A DNA stretch of 35,799 nt from Nanobdellota archaeon (GCA_021807125.1 JAKAPK010000002.1:104454-140252), one strand, 5' to 3'; shown: positions 1 through 10,393, counted from the stretch's first letter. Translations and numbers: made by a program. Notes: generated by a model not told the origin, from the letters alone.

Positions 1-1
1 T

Positions 2-868
2 CAGGACGGTGATGTTCGAGTTAGAGCTCGTGTAGCTTGGCACGAAGATGTAAGGCGTAGTCTTCTCACGCTGCTGGATGCTGTCGTATGTGACGTTCCA
101 ATTATATCCTGGGGGCAGACCGTACTCAACAAAGGTAGTGTTACACGGGGAAGAATAATTTATGGTCTTTGAACCTCCATTGACAAGATAGCCGATTTTT
201 GGCGCAGTCGAGAAGCTTTTGCGGCATGTCGCATTTAAAAGCGGAAAATTTGGTGTGGAGACATTGAACGAATAGTTGCCCGTTATACCTGTGAAGGAAA
301 TCTGAAGAGCTGAAGAATTCTGAGTCTGTCCGTCCCATGTCACAGCCCAGAATGTTCCTGTCGGTAGACCTGTCTCTGTGAAGGTCGTTACAGAAGAAGC
401 TGAATTGGAAGGTACTCCCAGCAGTTGGACTTCTATCCTTCCGTTGGATAATTCTAGAGATGGTGCGCCCATTCTTATTATCGTATAAGCTACGTTCACT
501 ATTGCCGTTAAGGGACTTGATGACAGCGATAGCGAGGAAACGTTGCAGACGTTATCCTGGCCGGGGCTCATTATTTTCAACGTGCAGGATGCTTTGTACA
601 TGCTGTTTCCCAGCTGTATAGTCGTATTGGTGATGTTTACAGAGTAACCTACCTGGTTCGACATCGTGAATTCCAAGAAAGTATAGTTTGCATGTGCTGA
701 CGTTACAACTATCCCGGAGAATCCTGTTTCTGAGAAAGGGAGGTTAAATGATGAAGATGGGTTGAATAAGCCCATAGTGTACATTATCAGTACTACTATC
801 ACTATAATAAGAATAGCCCAGCCGTAAGTCATTATGTACTCTAGGGCCGACTGTCCTTTGTTATTCAT
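2..868 (-). CDS. Surface/pilin-like protein with class III signal-type N-terminus, 3' end off the window edge
   Basis: Not in the ORF track. The reverse strand from ATG at 868 is open to the window edge: MNNKGQSALEYIMTYGWAILIIVIVVLIMYTMGLF... (KGQSALEY + hydrophobic helix), with two ETGLPxGxxWxVT-type motifs (TFTETGLPTGTFWAVTWDG; TFVEYGLPPGYNWNVTYDS). Confidence 0.8.
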   Translation of the reverse strand, partial: MNNKGQSALEYIMTYGWAILIIVIVVLIMYTMGLFNPSSSFNLPFSETGFSGIVVTSAHANYTFLEFTMSNQVGYSVNITNTTIQLGNSMYKASCTLKIMSPGQDNVCNVSSLSLSSSPLTAIVNVAYTIIRMGAPSLELSNGRIEVQLLGVPSNSASSVTTFTETGLPTGTFWAVTWDGQTQNSSALQISFTGITGNYSFNVSTPNFPLLNATCRKSFSTAPKIGYLVNGGSKTINYSSPCNTTFVEYGLPPGYNWNVTYDSIQQREKTTPYIFVPSYTSSNSNITVL

Positions 869-878
869 ACAATAAAAT

Positions 879-954
879 TAGCGGGGGCCGGATTTGAACA
901 CGGCGACCTTCGGGTTATGGGCCCGACGAGCACTCCTGGCTGCTCCACCCCGCT
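879..954 (-). tRNA. Initiator tRNA-Met (CAT), atypical
   Basis: AGCGGGG TG GAGC AGCCAGGAGT GCTC G TCGGG CCCATAA CCCGA AGGTC GCCGTG TTCAAAT CCGGC CCCCGCT A. Perfect 7-bp acceptor with A1-U72 and a GGG/CCC anticodon stem, both initiator traits. CCA not encoded. Confidence 0.9.
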
Positions 955-1024
955 ATCATAAACATAGGTATCTTTTAATACCTTATAAGCGTTAAGATTA
1001 ATAGCCTAAAAGTAATCGTTATTT

Positions 1025-1684
1025 GTGGAAGAAAAAGAACCGATAGTAATTTCTCTTGGCGGTTCGTTCATATTCAACAAAAGTGAAGAATTAAAGGAAC
1101 TTAAGCGCGTTATAGATTCATTTCACAGAAATGTTACTATAGTCGTCGGCGGCGGGCGACTGTGTAGAGATTATATTTCGTTCGCTAAGTATCTTGGTTT
1201 AAGCACAAATGAACTGCACATAGTCGGCATAAAGGCTACCATACTAAATGCATTTGTAATCTCACGAGCATTAAAATATAAATTTTACAACGGCTCACCA
1301 GACAAGACGCCGAAAAAAGGGGTAAACGTGATGGGTGGGTTTTATGGTGGAAAATATAGACCTGGTAACACCACGGATGTTGTTGCTGCTATCGCTGCTA
1401 TTTCAGTTAATTCAAAAACTTTGCTAAATCTATCAAAGGAGAAGGGAGTATATGATAAGGACCCTGAAAAGCACAAAAATGCAAAACTCTTAAAAAAAAT
1501 TTCATTTGATACATTTTTGTCTAAGACAAAAAACGCAAGAAAACCCGGTATGAATTTCATATTTGATCCAAAAGCTGCAAGAATGTGTAAAAAGGCAAAT
1601 ATACGAGTAATTGTAACGAGTGATCTGAAAGATATTAAGAAAGTATTGAACAAGGAAGAAGTAAATGGCACCGTCTTAAGTTGA
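1025..1684 (+). CDS. pyrH: Uridylate (UMP) kinase, archaeal amino-acid-kinase fold
   Basis: IVISLGGSFIF, VVGGGRLCRDYI, TPKKGVNVMGGF, TTDVVAAIAA motifs; GTG start. Confidence 0.85.
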   Translation: MEEKEPIVISLGGSFIFNKSEELKELKRVIDSFHRNVTIVVGGGRLCRDYISFAKYLGLSTNELHIVGIKATILNAFVISRALKYKFYNGSPDKTPKKGVNVMGGFYGGKYRPGNTTDVVAAIAAISVNSKTLLNLSKEKGVYDKDPEKHKNAKLLKKISFDTFLSKTKNARKPGMNFIFDPKAARMCKKANIRVIVTSDLKDIKKVLNKEEVNGTVLS

Positions 1685-1693
1685 GTTCTAAAC

Positions 1694-3004
1694 CTAAGAA
1701 CTTACATTTCCTGAAATTTCTCCGGAACCGGTGTAGTTAATGCCTTCTAACGTATAGATATAATCTATCTTAGCATCGTATTGCACACCTTTTGTTTGAC
1801 ATGGACTTGTGCCGTTAGTTTTTATGACAAATCCAGTCGTTGGACGCAGAGTAAGCGACTCATTGAATAACGGGATTAGTTGCAGGTTATGATTGCCGGA
1901 CAGATTCGTGCTTTGGATTATTGAAGGGGATACGCCTGGAATTTCCCAGATAGTTACATTTACGTTATTGTCATTTCTTAAAGGTATGGTTATCCCAGAT
2001 ACAGCGGAACACTCTGCTCCAAATGTTGGAGTGAACGGGACGAATCCAGAAACTGCTTTGTTCTGTCCATTGCTATTTCCTAAAAATTCGTTGCTAAGAT
2101 TTGTAAAAACTGATCCGCTTGGTAAATCGATTATGCCTGAGGCTGAAACTACCGTAGGTGCTGAATTAAAGGATATCTGGATAGTGACTATAACTTCAGA
2201 GTTCGAATAATTCGTAAGTTTTACCTCTGTAGTATAATACAGAGGCAGTCCTATCGTATTTGAAAAACAGAACTGGCTATACAAAGAATACGCGATACCG
2301 CCTACTAAATCTGATTCGTTTGTTGACATCAAAGAGCATTGTTCGCCACTGTACGTTCGCGTTCCTAAATATTGAAAACTGGCGTTGCCAAAATGTGAAA
2401 TTAGGGAAAAACTATTTGAAAATATCGTGGTGTTTGAAAGCCGGTTCCACTGCTGCACTGAGCTAACATTGAGCAGTTCTGCATCGTATTGGCAGCCAGT
2501 GCCGTTGCCGATATTGACGCACCCGATGTCGCCTGTACCGTTGTATATGTCCCACAACTTTATCAAGTTAGATAGTGCCGGTATGCGTGGCATTGTATAG
2601 CCCGGTAAACTATTGTAAATAAAACCTAAAGAAGGCAGGATGAGACTTGCTATTTCACTTATATTTACACCTGTATATGATCTTAAAAAATTCCCATATT
2701 TGGAAATTGAGTAGGTTGCGGGTATGGATATCGCGCTTAAAGATGCGTTGAATTTGTTTGTTATCGCAGGCCCTAATGTTATCATAAACCCTCCTGAATA
2801 GGATAAATTGAAGTTATTGTTTTCTATCCCTAGGCTTACTTCATTCTCCACTTGCTGACCCGTAGAGAGCCCTTGAAAGGACAGGCCAGAAGATGATTTG
2901 CTTCCTGTTATGTAAGACATGCCGCTGGCAAATAACAGATACATTGTAACTGCTATGATTATCACAACCACAATAATCGCAAGGAATAGCTTGTTAAAAG
3001 CCAT
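1694..3004 (-). CDS. Membrane-anchored surface protein of unknown function
   Basis: 436 aa; single N-terminal TM helix (FLAIIVVVIIIAVTMYLLFASG) and a long Ser/Asn/Thr-rich ectodomain with many N-x-S/T sequons. Confidence 0.75.
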   Translation of the reverse strand: MAFNKLFLAIIVVVIIIAVTMYLLFASGMSYITGSKSSSGLSFQGLSTGQQVENEVSLGIENNNFNLSYSGGFMITLGPAITNKFNASLSAISIPATYSISKYGNFLRSYTGVNISEIASLILPSLGFIYNSLPGYTMPRIPALSNLIKLWDIYNGTGDIGCVNIGNGTGCQYDAELLNVSSVQQWNRLSNTTIFSNSFSLISHFGNASFQYLGTRTYSGEQCSLMSTNESDLVGGIAYSLYSQFCFSNTIGLPLYYTTEVKLTNYSNSEVIVTIQISFNSAPTVVSASGIIDLPSGSVFTNLSNEFLGNSNGQNKAVSGFVPFTPTFGAECSAVSGITIPLRNDNNVNVTIWEIPGVSPSIIQSTNLSGNHNLQLIPLFNESLTLRPTTGFVIKTNGTSPCQTKGVQYDAKIDYIYTLEGINYTGSGEISGNVSS

Positions 3005-3074
3005 AATTCACATTAGGGTAACTCTTCTAGTATTTTAATACGTTTTATAACTAAATGAGGTTAAAAGTCGGGTA

Positions 3075-4373
3075 GTGTATTATTTAATCGATATGAGAAC
3101 CAGCTCTGCGTGGATGTCGTCTATATTACCGATTTCTGCTGTTTCACAGGGCTTTGGAATGATAATACCGTTATATATCCTCTATTTACATGGAACTGTC
3201 TTTAATATAGCGATAGCTACAACACTATACAACCTTGTCGGCATACCGGCCTCTCTGTTTTGGGGAGATATGACTGACCGATTCAAAAGAACAAAACTCT
3301 TCATAGTGTTGTCAGTTCTTGGGGTATTCCCCATAATAATGATAATATATTTTCTTGCGTTTGTGCCTGTTTTAGAGTACGCGTACGGAATATTCGCTTT
3401 CATAGCCACTGCCGCTTCACCAGCATTAAATATACTAGTCATGTCTGGAAAAACCAATCCTAAGTTGCCGAAATATTTCAGTAGATATAGCATAATATCT
3501 TTGGCCGGTTCTTTGGTAGGGCTGGTGCCCGGTCTGTTCATAGACAACGGCTATATTGGTTTATATCTGATATTCCTACTGCTTCTTAATGTTTCTGCCT
3601 TAATATTAGGTCTTATTTTCTTGGAAGAGCGTATCCCAAAAACAGTAGCCAAAGATAAAATTGAAACAAGCATAAAGTCCTTTCCAGTACTGAACATGCT
3701 TAGCACAATGCCACAGATACTAACTGGACAAAGACTCGTCGAGACGCTGCATAAAAATTTCATGAATCCTGTACGCAGAAAGGTTTACACGTTGCTCATA
3801 GTTATTGCTGTGTTCGAGATAGGGATGAGCCTTTTTAACACTTCTTATATCCCATATCTTATACATTATGGAGTAAGCTATTACAATGTTTTTTTCATAC
3901 AAATCGCTAACACTATAGGTCAAATATCTGTATATTTTATTTTCATATTTTTCCTAAGCGAAAAAAGGATGCACACGTATTACCGTTTTTCTACATTACT
4001 AAGAGGTACAGCATACACAATCGCATTTGTTCCTATTTTCTTTTTCTTGAACGGTTTCCTCTACGTTAATGTATTGGCTTATCTCATAGGTGGATTAGCA
4101 TACGCGCTGTGGAATATCGCATCTTCCGTACTTATCTTTGGACACATCAAAAGACTAAAAAAAGGACATTATATAGGGTTGTGGACGGCTATAATCGGTG
4201 TGTCCGCCGTTCTAGGCTCGTTTATGTCGGGGATAATATCATCTTATTCTAGTTATCTTTATACGTTCGGCCTTGGAATAGTGTTCACTGCATTGTCCTA
4301 CGTTCTTTTCAACAAAATATACGAATCCGGCGAACGAAAGAAATATAAGACTGCATCGTCGCAAACAGACTAA
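3075..4373 (+). CDS. Major facilitator superfamily transporter
   Basis: About 12 hydrophobic segments with the MFS-like loop FWGDMTDRFKRTKLFI. ATG at 3093 (MRTSSAW) may be the true start. Confidence 0.75.
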   Translation: MYYLIDMRTSSAWMSSILPISAVSQGFGMIIPLYILYLHGTVFNIAIATTLYNLVGIPASLFWGDMTDRFKRTKLFIVLSVLGVFPIIMIIYFLAFVPVLEYAYGIFAFIATAASPALNILVMSGKTNPKLPKYFSRYSIISLAGSLVGLVPGLFIDNGYIGLYLIFLLLLNVSALILGLIFLEERIPKTVAKDKIETSIKSFPVLNMLSTMPQILTGQRLVETLHKNFMNPVRRKVYTLLIVIAVFEIGMSLFNTSYIPYLIHYGVSYYNVFFIQIANTIGQISVYFIFIFFLSEKRMHTYYRFSTLLRGTAYTIAFVPIFFFLNGFLYVNVLAYLIGGLAYALWNIASSVLIFGHIKRLKKGHYIGLWTAIIGVSAVLGSFMSGIISSYSSYLYTFGLGIVFTALSYVLFNKIYESGERKKYKTASSQTD

Positions 4374-4404
4374 TTTATATAGTATAATGTAACAAATTAA
4401 TAAA

Positions 4405-6474
4405 ATGCAAGTAATAATAGCAGAAAAAAGTACTGCCGCAGAGACTATAGCAAAAAATATAGGCGAGAGCAAATTAAAAAGCAAGGAATTCGGTCCTGTT
4501 AAAATCTGGTTTACAAAAATAAATGGCAAGGATTCTGTAGTAATACCCTTAAAAGGGCACATAATGAACGTGAAATACCCTGAAAAGTTCAAAAAGTGGG
4601 ATGAAGCAACTCTAGTAAAAATGATTGATGCTGGATTATTGTACGAGCCGGATGCAATAGCGAATATTGATGTGATTAAAAAATACGCAAAGGACGCCGA
4701 CGAAGTAATAATAGCCACAGACTACGATACTGAAGGAGAGTCTATAGGCTTTGAAGCAATATCTGTGGTAAAGGAAGTCAATAAAACTGCAAAGATATAT
4801 CGCAGCGTGTTCTCTTCTTTAACTTCAAAGGAACTTGCAGATGCCTTTAATAAACTGCAAAAACCGAATAAGAACCTAGCAGACAGTGCAGATTCCAGAA
4901 GAGAAATAGACCTTATATTGGGTGCGGTACTTACGCGTTTTGTATCTTTGTCAGCAAATAGACTTGGAAACGCTTTCCTTTCTGTTGGTAGAGTGCAGAC
5001 GCCAACCCTTACATTAATAGTTGACCGCGATGCTGAGCGAAGAGCGTTTAAACCACAGAAATACTGGAGATATGTTGCTGAAATTGAATCGGGCAGTGAA
5101 AAATTCGTCGCAGAACATTCTGAAGGCAAGATTTTTGACGAAAAAACCGCAGAAAAACTGAGAAAACTTTTGAAAGAAAAACATGCAAAAATAAAATCTA
5201 TAACCAAAAAGGTGAGGGAAGTGTCCCCGCCAAAGCCATTTAATACAACTGGTTTCTTAAGAAGTGCAGCATCTATCGGATTTAGCGTTCCAAATGCAAT
5301 GAGGATAGTGCAAGGTTTATATATGAAAGGATATGTATCATATCCACGAACGGACAGCGAAGCGTATCCCCCTACTTTGGATCTTAAAGACATATTATCT
5401 GAACTTTCAAAAAGCCAGAGTTATAAAAAACACACGGACAAAATCCTCGCGGCTGGTGAAATAATCCCGACAAAGGGAAAAGAAGCGAAGGACCACCCTC
5501 CTATACACCCAGTAAAACTTCCAGAAGAAAAACTATCGTCGCAGGAGAACAGAGTATTCGATTTAATAACACGCAGGTTTTTGGCCACGCTTTCCAAGCC
5601 GTCTAAAGAAGAAGTCATAAATGTGAAACTGGATATAAAAGGCAACGAATTTGTAGCCAGGGGTTCCAAAATAATAATACCCGGGTGGAGAGAAGCCTAC
5701 ACTTATTCAAAATATGAAGAGAACATTCTGCCAGAACTTGAAGAAGGAAAGCAGTTAAAAATTTTATCTTTTAAAGAGGAAGAGGATCAAACTTCTCCCC
5801 CATCGCATTTTTCACAAGGGGGCTTACTGAAAATAATGGAAGACCTGCGTCTTGGAACGAAGGCCACTAGGCCGGAAATCTTAAAGAAACTCATGGAAAG
5901 ACGTTACATATCAGCTAGTAAGACCCTTATACCGAGCGAAGTCGCGTTCGCAGTCACTGAGAGTCTCAAGAAAATATCGGAAGAGCTAACCGGGCCAAAA
6001 TTAACTGCGCACATAGAAGAGGAAATGAAAAGTGTAGAGTCGGGAGAAAAAACAAAGGACGAGGTAGTAAACGAATCACGAAAATTAATCAAAGACATAT
6101 TATCCGAACTTTTCAAGAAGAAACCTGCAATAAAGGAACTTATGCATAAAGCGTTGTTACAGCAGTATGTTTTTGGGGTGTGCCCAAAAAGCGGTGGAAA
6201 ATTAAGATTAATAGTGTCGAAAAAAACGCACAAACGATTTGTCGGATGCGGCGACTATCCGAAATGTCATTTTGGACTTCCATTGCCACAGTCCGGTTAT
6301 ATGTTTATATCGCCACAGACTTGTCCAAAGTGCGGGATACACATGGTCGAGTGGCACGGAAAAGAAAGCAAGCGAACGTATATCTTCTGCGTTAATCCGG
6401 CATGCAAACCTCCTAAGAAGGAGGAGAAGGCAGTCGCCAAGCCTGCTAAACAAGACGAAAAAAAGCAGTCGTAG
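4405..6474 (+). CDS. topA: DNA topoisomerase I (type IA)
   Basis: N-terminal Toprim (IIAEKSTAAETIA...IIATDYDTEGESIGFEA), active-site region GYVSYPRTDSEAYP, C-terminal Cys-rich zinc modules (CPKSGGKLRL..GCGDYPKC; CPKCGIHM). Confidence 0.95.
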   Translation: MQVIIAEKSTAAETIAKNIGESKLKSKEFGPVKIWFTKINGKDSVVIPLKGHIMNVKYPEKFKKWDEATLVKMIDAGLLYEPDAIANIDVIKKYAKDADEVIIATDYDTEGESIGFEAISVVKEVNKTAKIYRSVFSSLTSKELADAFNKLQKPNKNLADSADSRREIDLILGAVLTRFVSLSANRLGNAFLSVGRVQTPTLTLIVDRDAERRAFKPQKYWRYVAEIESGSEKFVAEHSEGKIFDEKTAEKLRKLLKEKHAKIKSITKKVREVSPPKPFNTTGFLRSAASIGFSVPNAMRIVQGLYMKGYVSYPRTDSEAYPPTLDLKDILSELSKSQSYKKHTDKILAAGEIIPTKGKEAKDHPPIHPVKLPEEKLSSQENRVFDLITRRFLATLSKPSKEEVINVKLDIKGNEFVARGSKIIIPGWREAYTYSKYEENILPELEEGKQLKILSFKEEEDQTSPPSHFSQGGLLKIMEDLRLGTKATRPEILKKLMERRYISASKTLIPSEVAFAVTESLKKISEELTGPKLTAHIEEEMKSVESGEKTKDEVVNESRKLIKDILSELFKKKPAIKELMHKALLQQYVFGVCPKSGGKLRLIVSKKTHKRFVGCGDYPKCHFGLPLPQSGYMFISPQTCPKCGIHMVEWHGKESKRTYIFCVNPACKPPKKEEKAVAKPAKQDEKKQS

Positions 6475-6634
6475 TCCCTCTAACAAGCGTCAAATCAATT
6501 TAACGCAAATCTGTTCTTTGGCGGAAGATTCTTTTTTTAGAAATGTACTTCTGAAAAAGACATATGATGTCAGTATACGCATGCCTAGCTCTGACTATAT
6601 GGAACTATGCGCTTAGGACCGTATATACGAAGGT

Positions 6635-7912
6635 TTATTCTTTCTTAGATACAACGAGATCTATACAACGACCGGCCGCTACTGTTAAGCCCATATCTCT
6701 TATAGCGAAGCCCGCTAATTGAGGTATATTGTCTGCTTTTTCTATCGAAAGTGGCTTAAGAGGCTGAAGCTGAACTATCGCTGCATCACCCTGTTTGATA
6801 GTCGCTGGATTCTCTTCGACTACTGCACCCGTCTTTGGATCAAGTCTCTTTAGTATTTTAACAAATTTTATTGGTACTTGTGCGGTGTGGGTGTGCAATA
6901 CTGGGCTATAACCTGCAGCTATAGCTGTTGGGTGTTGCAAGACTATTATTTGCGCTGTAATCTCAGATGCGACTGTTGGGGCCGATGAAGCGAGACCCGC
7001 TACATCTCCTCTGCTTATTTGATCCTTTTCTATTCCTCTAACGTTAAAACCTATATTGTCTCCAGGGAGTGCTTGATCTAGTTTCTGGTGGTGCATTTCA
7101 ACTGATTTGACTTCACCAGTAACATGCGAGGGCTCAAATATTATTTTGTCGCCTGGTTTCATTATTCCGCTTACTACCTTACCAACTGGAACTGTTCCTA
7201 CTCCTTGTATAGAATAAACGTCCTCTATTGGAACTCTAAGAGGGAGTTGTGTCGGTCTATCAGGTAATGGCAGTGCATTAAGAGCTTCGAGCAGGGTCGG
7301 TCCTTTGTACCAAGACATCTTTTCCACTCTTTTAACAAGATTTGATCCTTCCTTTGCCGATATCGGTACGTAGTTGAATGACTCTGCGTTAGGATAAGAC
7401 ATCTTTACAGCCTTGATTATTTCATTCTTTACATTGTTGTATTTAGTTTCATCATAACCTAAAAGGTCCATTTTGTTTATTGCGATTATTAAGCTCTTTA
7501 TACCGAAAACCCTTGCAAGGTAGGTGTGCTCTCTTGTTTGTGTCATCACTCCTTCTTTACCGTCTACTACTAGTACTGCGGCATCCGCTTCAGACGCACC
7601 GGTAATCATGTTCTTTATAAAGTCTACGTGACCGGGTGCATCGATTATAGTAAAGTCATATTTTTCGGTAGAGAGCTTCTCGTGACTCAAGTCTATAGTT
7701 ACTCCTTTCTTTCTCTCTTCTGCAGATTTATCTAAGAAATAAGCGAACTCAAATTCTACCTTTCCTAAGGTCTCTATCTCCTTCTGAATCTTAGCCTTAT
7801 CCTGCTCGCTGTAGCTGCCCGTCTGAAACAAAAGTGTCCCGACTGTGGTAGATTTACCCGAGTCTACGTGACCTATAAAGATCAAATTCATGTGTGGTTT
7901 TCCTTGCGCCAT
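6635..7912 (-). CDS. tuf: Translation elongation factor 1-alpha
   Basis: FIGHVDSGKSTTVGTLLFQTG, DAPGHVDFIKNMITGASEADAAVLVVD, INKMDL; SD-like AAGGTGAT upstream of ATG. Confidence 0.97.
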   Translation of the reverse strand: MAQGKPHMNLIFIGHVDSGKSTTVGTLLFQTGSYSEQDKAKIQKEIETLGKVEFEFAYFLDKSAEERKKGVTIDLSHEKLSTEKYDFTIIDAPGHVDFIKNMITGASEADAAVLVVDGKEGVMTQTREHTYLARVFGIKSLIIAINKMDLLGYDETKYNNVKNEIIKAVKMSYPNAESFNYVPISAKEGSNLVKRVEKMSWYKGPTLLEALNALPLPDRPTQLPLRVPIEDVYSIQGVGTVPVGKVVSGIMKPGDKIIFEPSHVTGEVKSVEMHHQKLDQALPGDNIGFNVRGIEKDQISRGDVAGLASSAPTVASEITAQIIVLQHPTAIAAGYSPVLHTHTAQVPIKFVKILKRLDPKTGAVVEENPATIKQGDAAIVQLQPLKPLSIEKADNIPQLAGFAIRDMGLTVAAGRCIDLVVSKKE

Positions 7913-7963
7913 TTTTTATCACCTTTTTACATTATTATATAGTTATTAATAAGCGTTTCTACA

Positions 7964-7974
7964 CATATATAAAT
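7964..7974 (-). promoter_or_regulatory. Probable archaeal TATA box for the EF-1A gene
   Basis: Reverse strand ATTTATATATG about 50 nt upstream of the EF-1A ATG. Confidence 0.45.
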
Positions 7975-8088
7975 CTTTCTATCGCTTAACAATGAAGTTT
8001 GCTATTCGCAGTTATTCTGCGGTATTTAAGCAAAATCGACGACAAAATTATAGGATTAATATTTTAATGACATACGCGTATTCATATT

Positions 8089-9222
8089 ATGGCTAACTTT
8101 GTTTATCCTGAGTATTCTAATAACATTTATTCGCTTTCGAACAGCATATTACAAACTTTTGGTATAGACACAAATAAACCTTCTATATACCTAAATGTGC
8201 CGAGTAAAAAGAAAGTGTGCTTAATAGTCTTGGACGGGCTAGGTCTTGACATGTTATCGCACTATGAAAACGGCGCCGAAGTGGAATTAAGAAAAATGAC
8301 TACTGTATTTCCATCGACTACGGCTACGGTCCTTGCCAGCCTTTTGCTTAACATGTCTCCTGGAGAACATGGAATATTAGGTTACAAAACTTTCTATAAA
8401 CGAGCTGCCGGAATAATAAAACCGCTGGAGTTCACGTATGCTGCTATACCGCGCCCGGGTGCACTTGGACCCATTGGGGAAGCTCGGGATTTTTTCCCAT
8501 TTATGAATCTATTTACCAAGCTATATAGAAAAAGACGCGTTAAAAGTACTGTAATAACTCCTATAGAAATTTCACACTCCGAATACAGCGAGTTAATTAT
8601 TTCGGGAGCAACAAATGTGATTGGCTACCACAACATATGGGATAGCTTTGAAATGCTGGAAAATGAACTGCGCGTGGGCAAATCACGTTTTGTATATATG
8701 TATATACCTTACATAGATTCTTTAGCTCACAATTACACGAAAAATGACAACTCCGTAAGAAACGCTACACGCTTTATCTATAATGGCATAAAAGAGATAT
8801 TTGGCCGCAATTCTAATCGCGTATTCGGAATGGTCACTTCAGACCATGGACATTCAAGTGTATCGAACACCGTAGAATTAGAAGAAGACTATGCGCTAAT
8901 GGATAAGTTGGAAATCCCCCCCTATGGGGATTCGAGAGCATTGATGTTAAGGACTAGAAATGATATAAGACAGGACCTGTCTAAGTATAATCTAAGAGTA
9001 TTTTCTAAGGATGAAAGTCTAAAGCTTTTTGGGGATGTGAATGAAAACACGTATAAGGTTCTGCCGGACTTTGTGGCCGTGCCGGCTGACAACACGGCAT
9101 ACAGCTATGATTATGATCTCAGAGATAAAAAGAACAATAAAAGAACAGTGCACCTTAAATCACACCATGGCGGACTATCGAAAGAGGAAATGGAAATACC
9201 TTTAGTTATATTCGATTCATAG
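8089..9222 (+). CDS. Alkaline-phosphatase-superfamily / nucleotide pyrophosphatase-phosphodiesterase-like protein
   Basis: IVLDGLGLDML, nucleophile region TVFPSTTATVLASLLLNMSPGEHGILGY, YIPYIDSLAHNY, MVTSDHGHSS. Confidence 0.85.
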   Translation: MANFVYPEYSNNIYSLSNSILQTFGIDTNKPSIYLNVPSKKKVCLIVLDGLGLDMLSHYENGAEVELRKMTTVFPSTTATVLASLLLNMSPGEHGILGYKTFYKRAAGIIKPLEFTYAAIPRPGALGPIGEARDFFPFMNLFTKLYRKRRVKSTVITPIEISHSEYSELIISGATNVIGYHNIWDSFEMLENELRVGKSRFVYMYIPYIDSLAHNYTKNDNSVRNATRFIYNGIKEIFGRNSNRVFGMVTSDHGHSSVSNTVELEEDYALMDKLEIPPYGDSRALMLRTRNDIRQDLSKYNLRVFSKDESLKLFGDVNENTYKVLPDFVAVPADNTAYSYDYDLRDKKNNKRTVHLKSHHGGLSKEEMEIPLVIFDS

Positions 9223-9284
9223 GCTGCCGAATTTACGTTGTTGGTTGATTATCAATTTATTTAATGAGATAACTGTATATTTAA

Positions 9285-9737
9285 ATGACAACCAGCAAAA
9301 AACGACTTGCAGAAATAATACTTTCTTCATCATTAAAAGCATCGGTAAGTTTAACACATATTGGTGACGCCGCACAGGAAAAACAAATACGTGTACTGCC
9401 TTACTACAGCCGAGTAAAATGCAATGCTTATATCACAACAGAAGCGGAACTTAAAAATAAGCGATTATTGGTAAAAAATCACCTCTGGCGATTTAAAAAA
9501 GACAACATGTATTTCACTTCTTTGCTTGGGGGTTGGTTTGGCGCGTACATCTTTATGGACGACGGCAGCGTTTACCTAATACGCCCATATGGACTATACC
9601 ACAGGGATGACGCGAATAACGTTAAAGACATTATGGTGCCCAAGGTTGACATAACTGCAGCACTAAACGATTATGAGAGCCTTTTTCCAAGACTTATTTT
9701 ATTAAAAAAATATAAAACCGGCGGAGATTGTACGTAA
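9285..9737 (+). CDS. Hypothetical protein (150 aa)
   Basis: Long ORF with no competing strand; family not recognised. Confidence 0.55.
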   Translation: MTTSKKRLAEIILSSSLKASVSLTHIGDAAQEKQIRVLPYYSRVKCNAYITTEAELKNKRLLVKNHLWRFKKDNMYFTSLLGGWFGAYIFMDDGSVYLIRPYGLYHRDDANNVKDIMVPKVDITAALNDYESLFPRLILLKKYKTGGDCT

Positions 9738-9921
9738 AGTAAAAACAATTACTTAAAAACATTAAAAGAACTGTTTGGTAAATACGCATAAATCGCTGGT
9801 GCTTTGACGCAAATAGTGGTTCTGTTACAGTCGAGGATGCAGTAAAGGAACTACAAACATTATGTAGCAACATCATTAAAGCCTATTAAAGAGTTAAATA
9901 TTTCGACTGGAGGAAATAGAT

Positions 9922-10386
9922 ATGGAGATAGTCCCTGTAGGAACGACTAATATTCAGTATGAGGGCGTATTTGACGACCAGAAGTTCTATAACTTCGCAA
10001 AAGATTCGCTTCAGAGCAACGGCTATAAAGTAAGTGAAAACAAGTATGTGCAGTTCGGTCCGAATTATCATATAGAATGGTCTGCGAACAAACTTATAGA
10101 TGATTACATGGCATACAGAATAAAATTCGTGCTTGATTACAGAAACATGACCGAAACAAGCGCTATGAAGGATGGAAAACCTGTAAAAGTTAAAACCGGC
10201 ACTGTGCAGGTAACTATGGTCTCCGACCTTCTTCTTGATTACCTTGACAAGTGGGCCACCGGCATATCTAAGTTGGTAAGGCCGATATACGATAAAATGA
10301 ATGCAGCGCAAATAGACCAGAGAAAACGCACATTTGACAATGACATACAAAACATAAAAAATACTCTGCAGTCACACTTCGCTTAA
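9922..10386 (+). CDS. Hypothetical protein (154 aa)
   Basis: Good SD (GGAGG) upstream of ATG; charged soluble protein; followed 7 bp later by the next CDS. Family not recognised. The fully overlapping minus ORF is Tyr/Phe/Cys-rich and looks spurious. Confidence 0.7.
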   Translation: MEIVPVGTTNIQYEGVFDDQKFYNFAKDSLQSNGYKVSENKYVQFGPNYHIEWSANKLIDDYMAYRIKFVLDYRNMTETSAMKDGKPVKVKTGTVQVTMVSDLLLDYLDKWATGISKLVRPIYDKMNAAQIDQRKRTFDNDIQNIKNTLQSHFA

Positions 10387-10393
10387 ATAGTGT

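Noticed and set aside
141-338. 65-aa minus-strand ORF in the track
   Set aside because: Alternate frame within the longer pilin-like reading frame 2-868.
4722-5393. 223-aa minus-strand ORF opposite topA (and 4239-4718)
   Set aside because: Antisense shadow ORFs of a clear topoisomerase gene.
6475-6616. Tail of the 6239-6616 plus-strand ORF beyond topA looked weakly protein-like
   Set aside because: No start codon or SD within the tail; the upstream part is an alternate frame of topA.
9886-10350. 154-aa minus-strand ORF opposite the 9922-10386 CDS
   Set aside because: Antisense, Tyr/Phe/Cys-rich shadow translation; the plus ORF has a strong SD and better composition.
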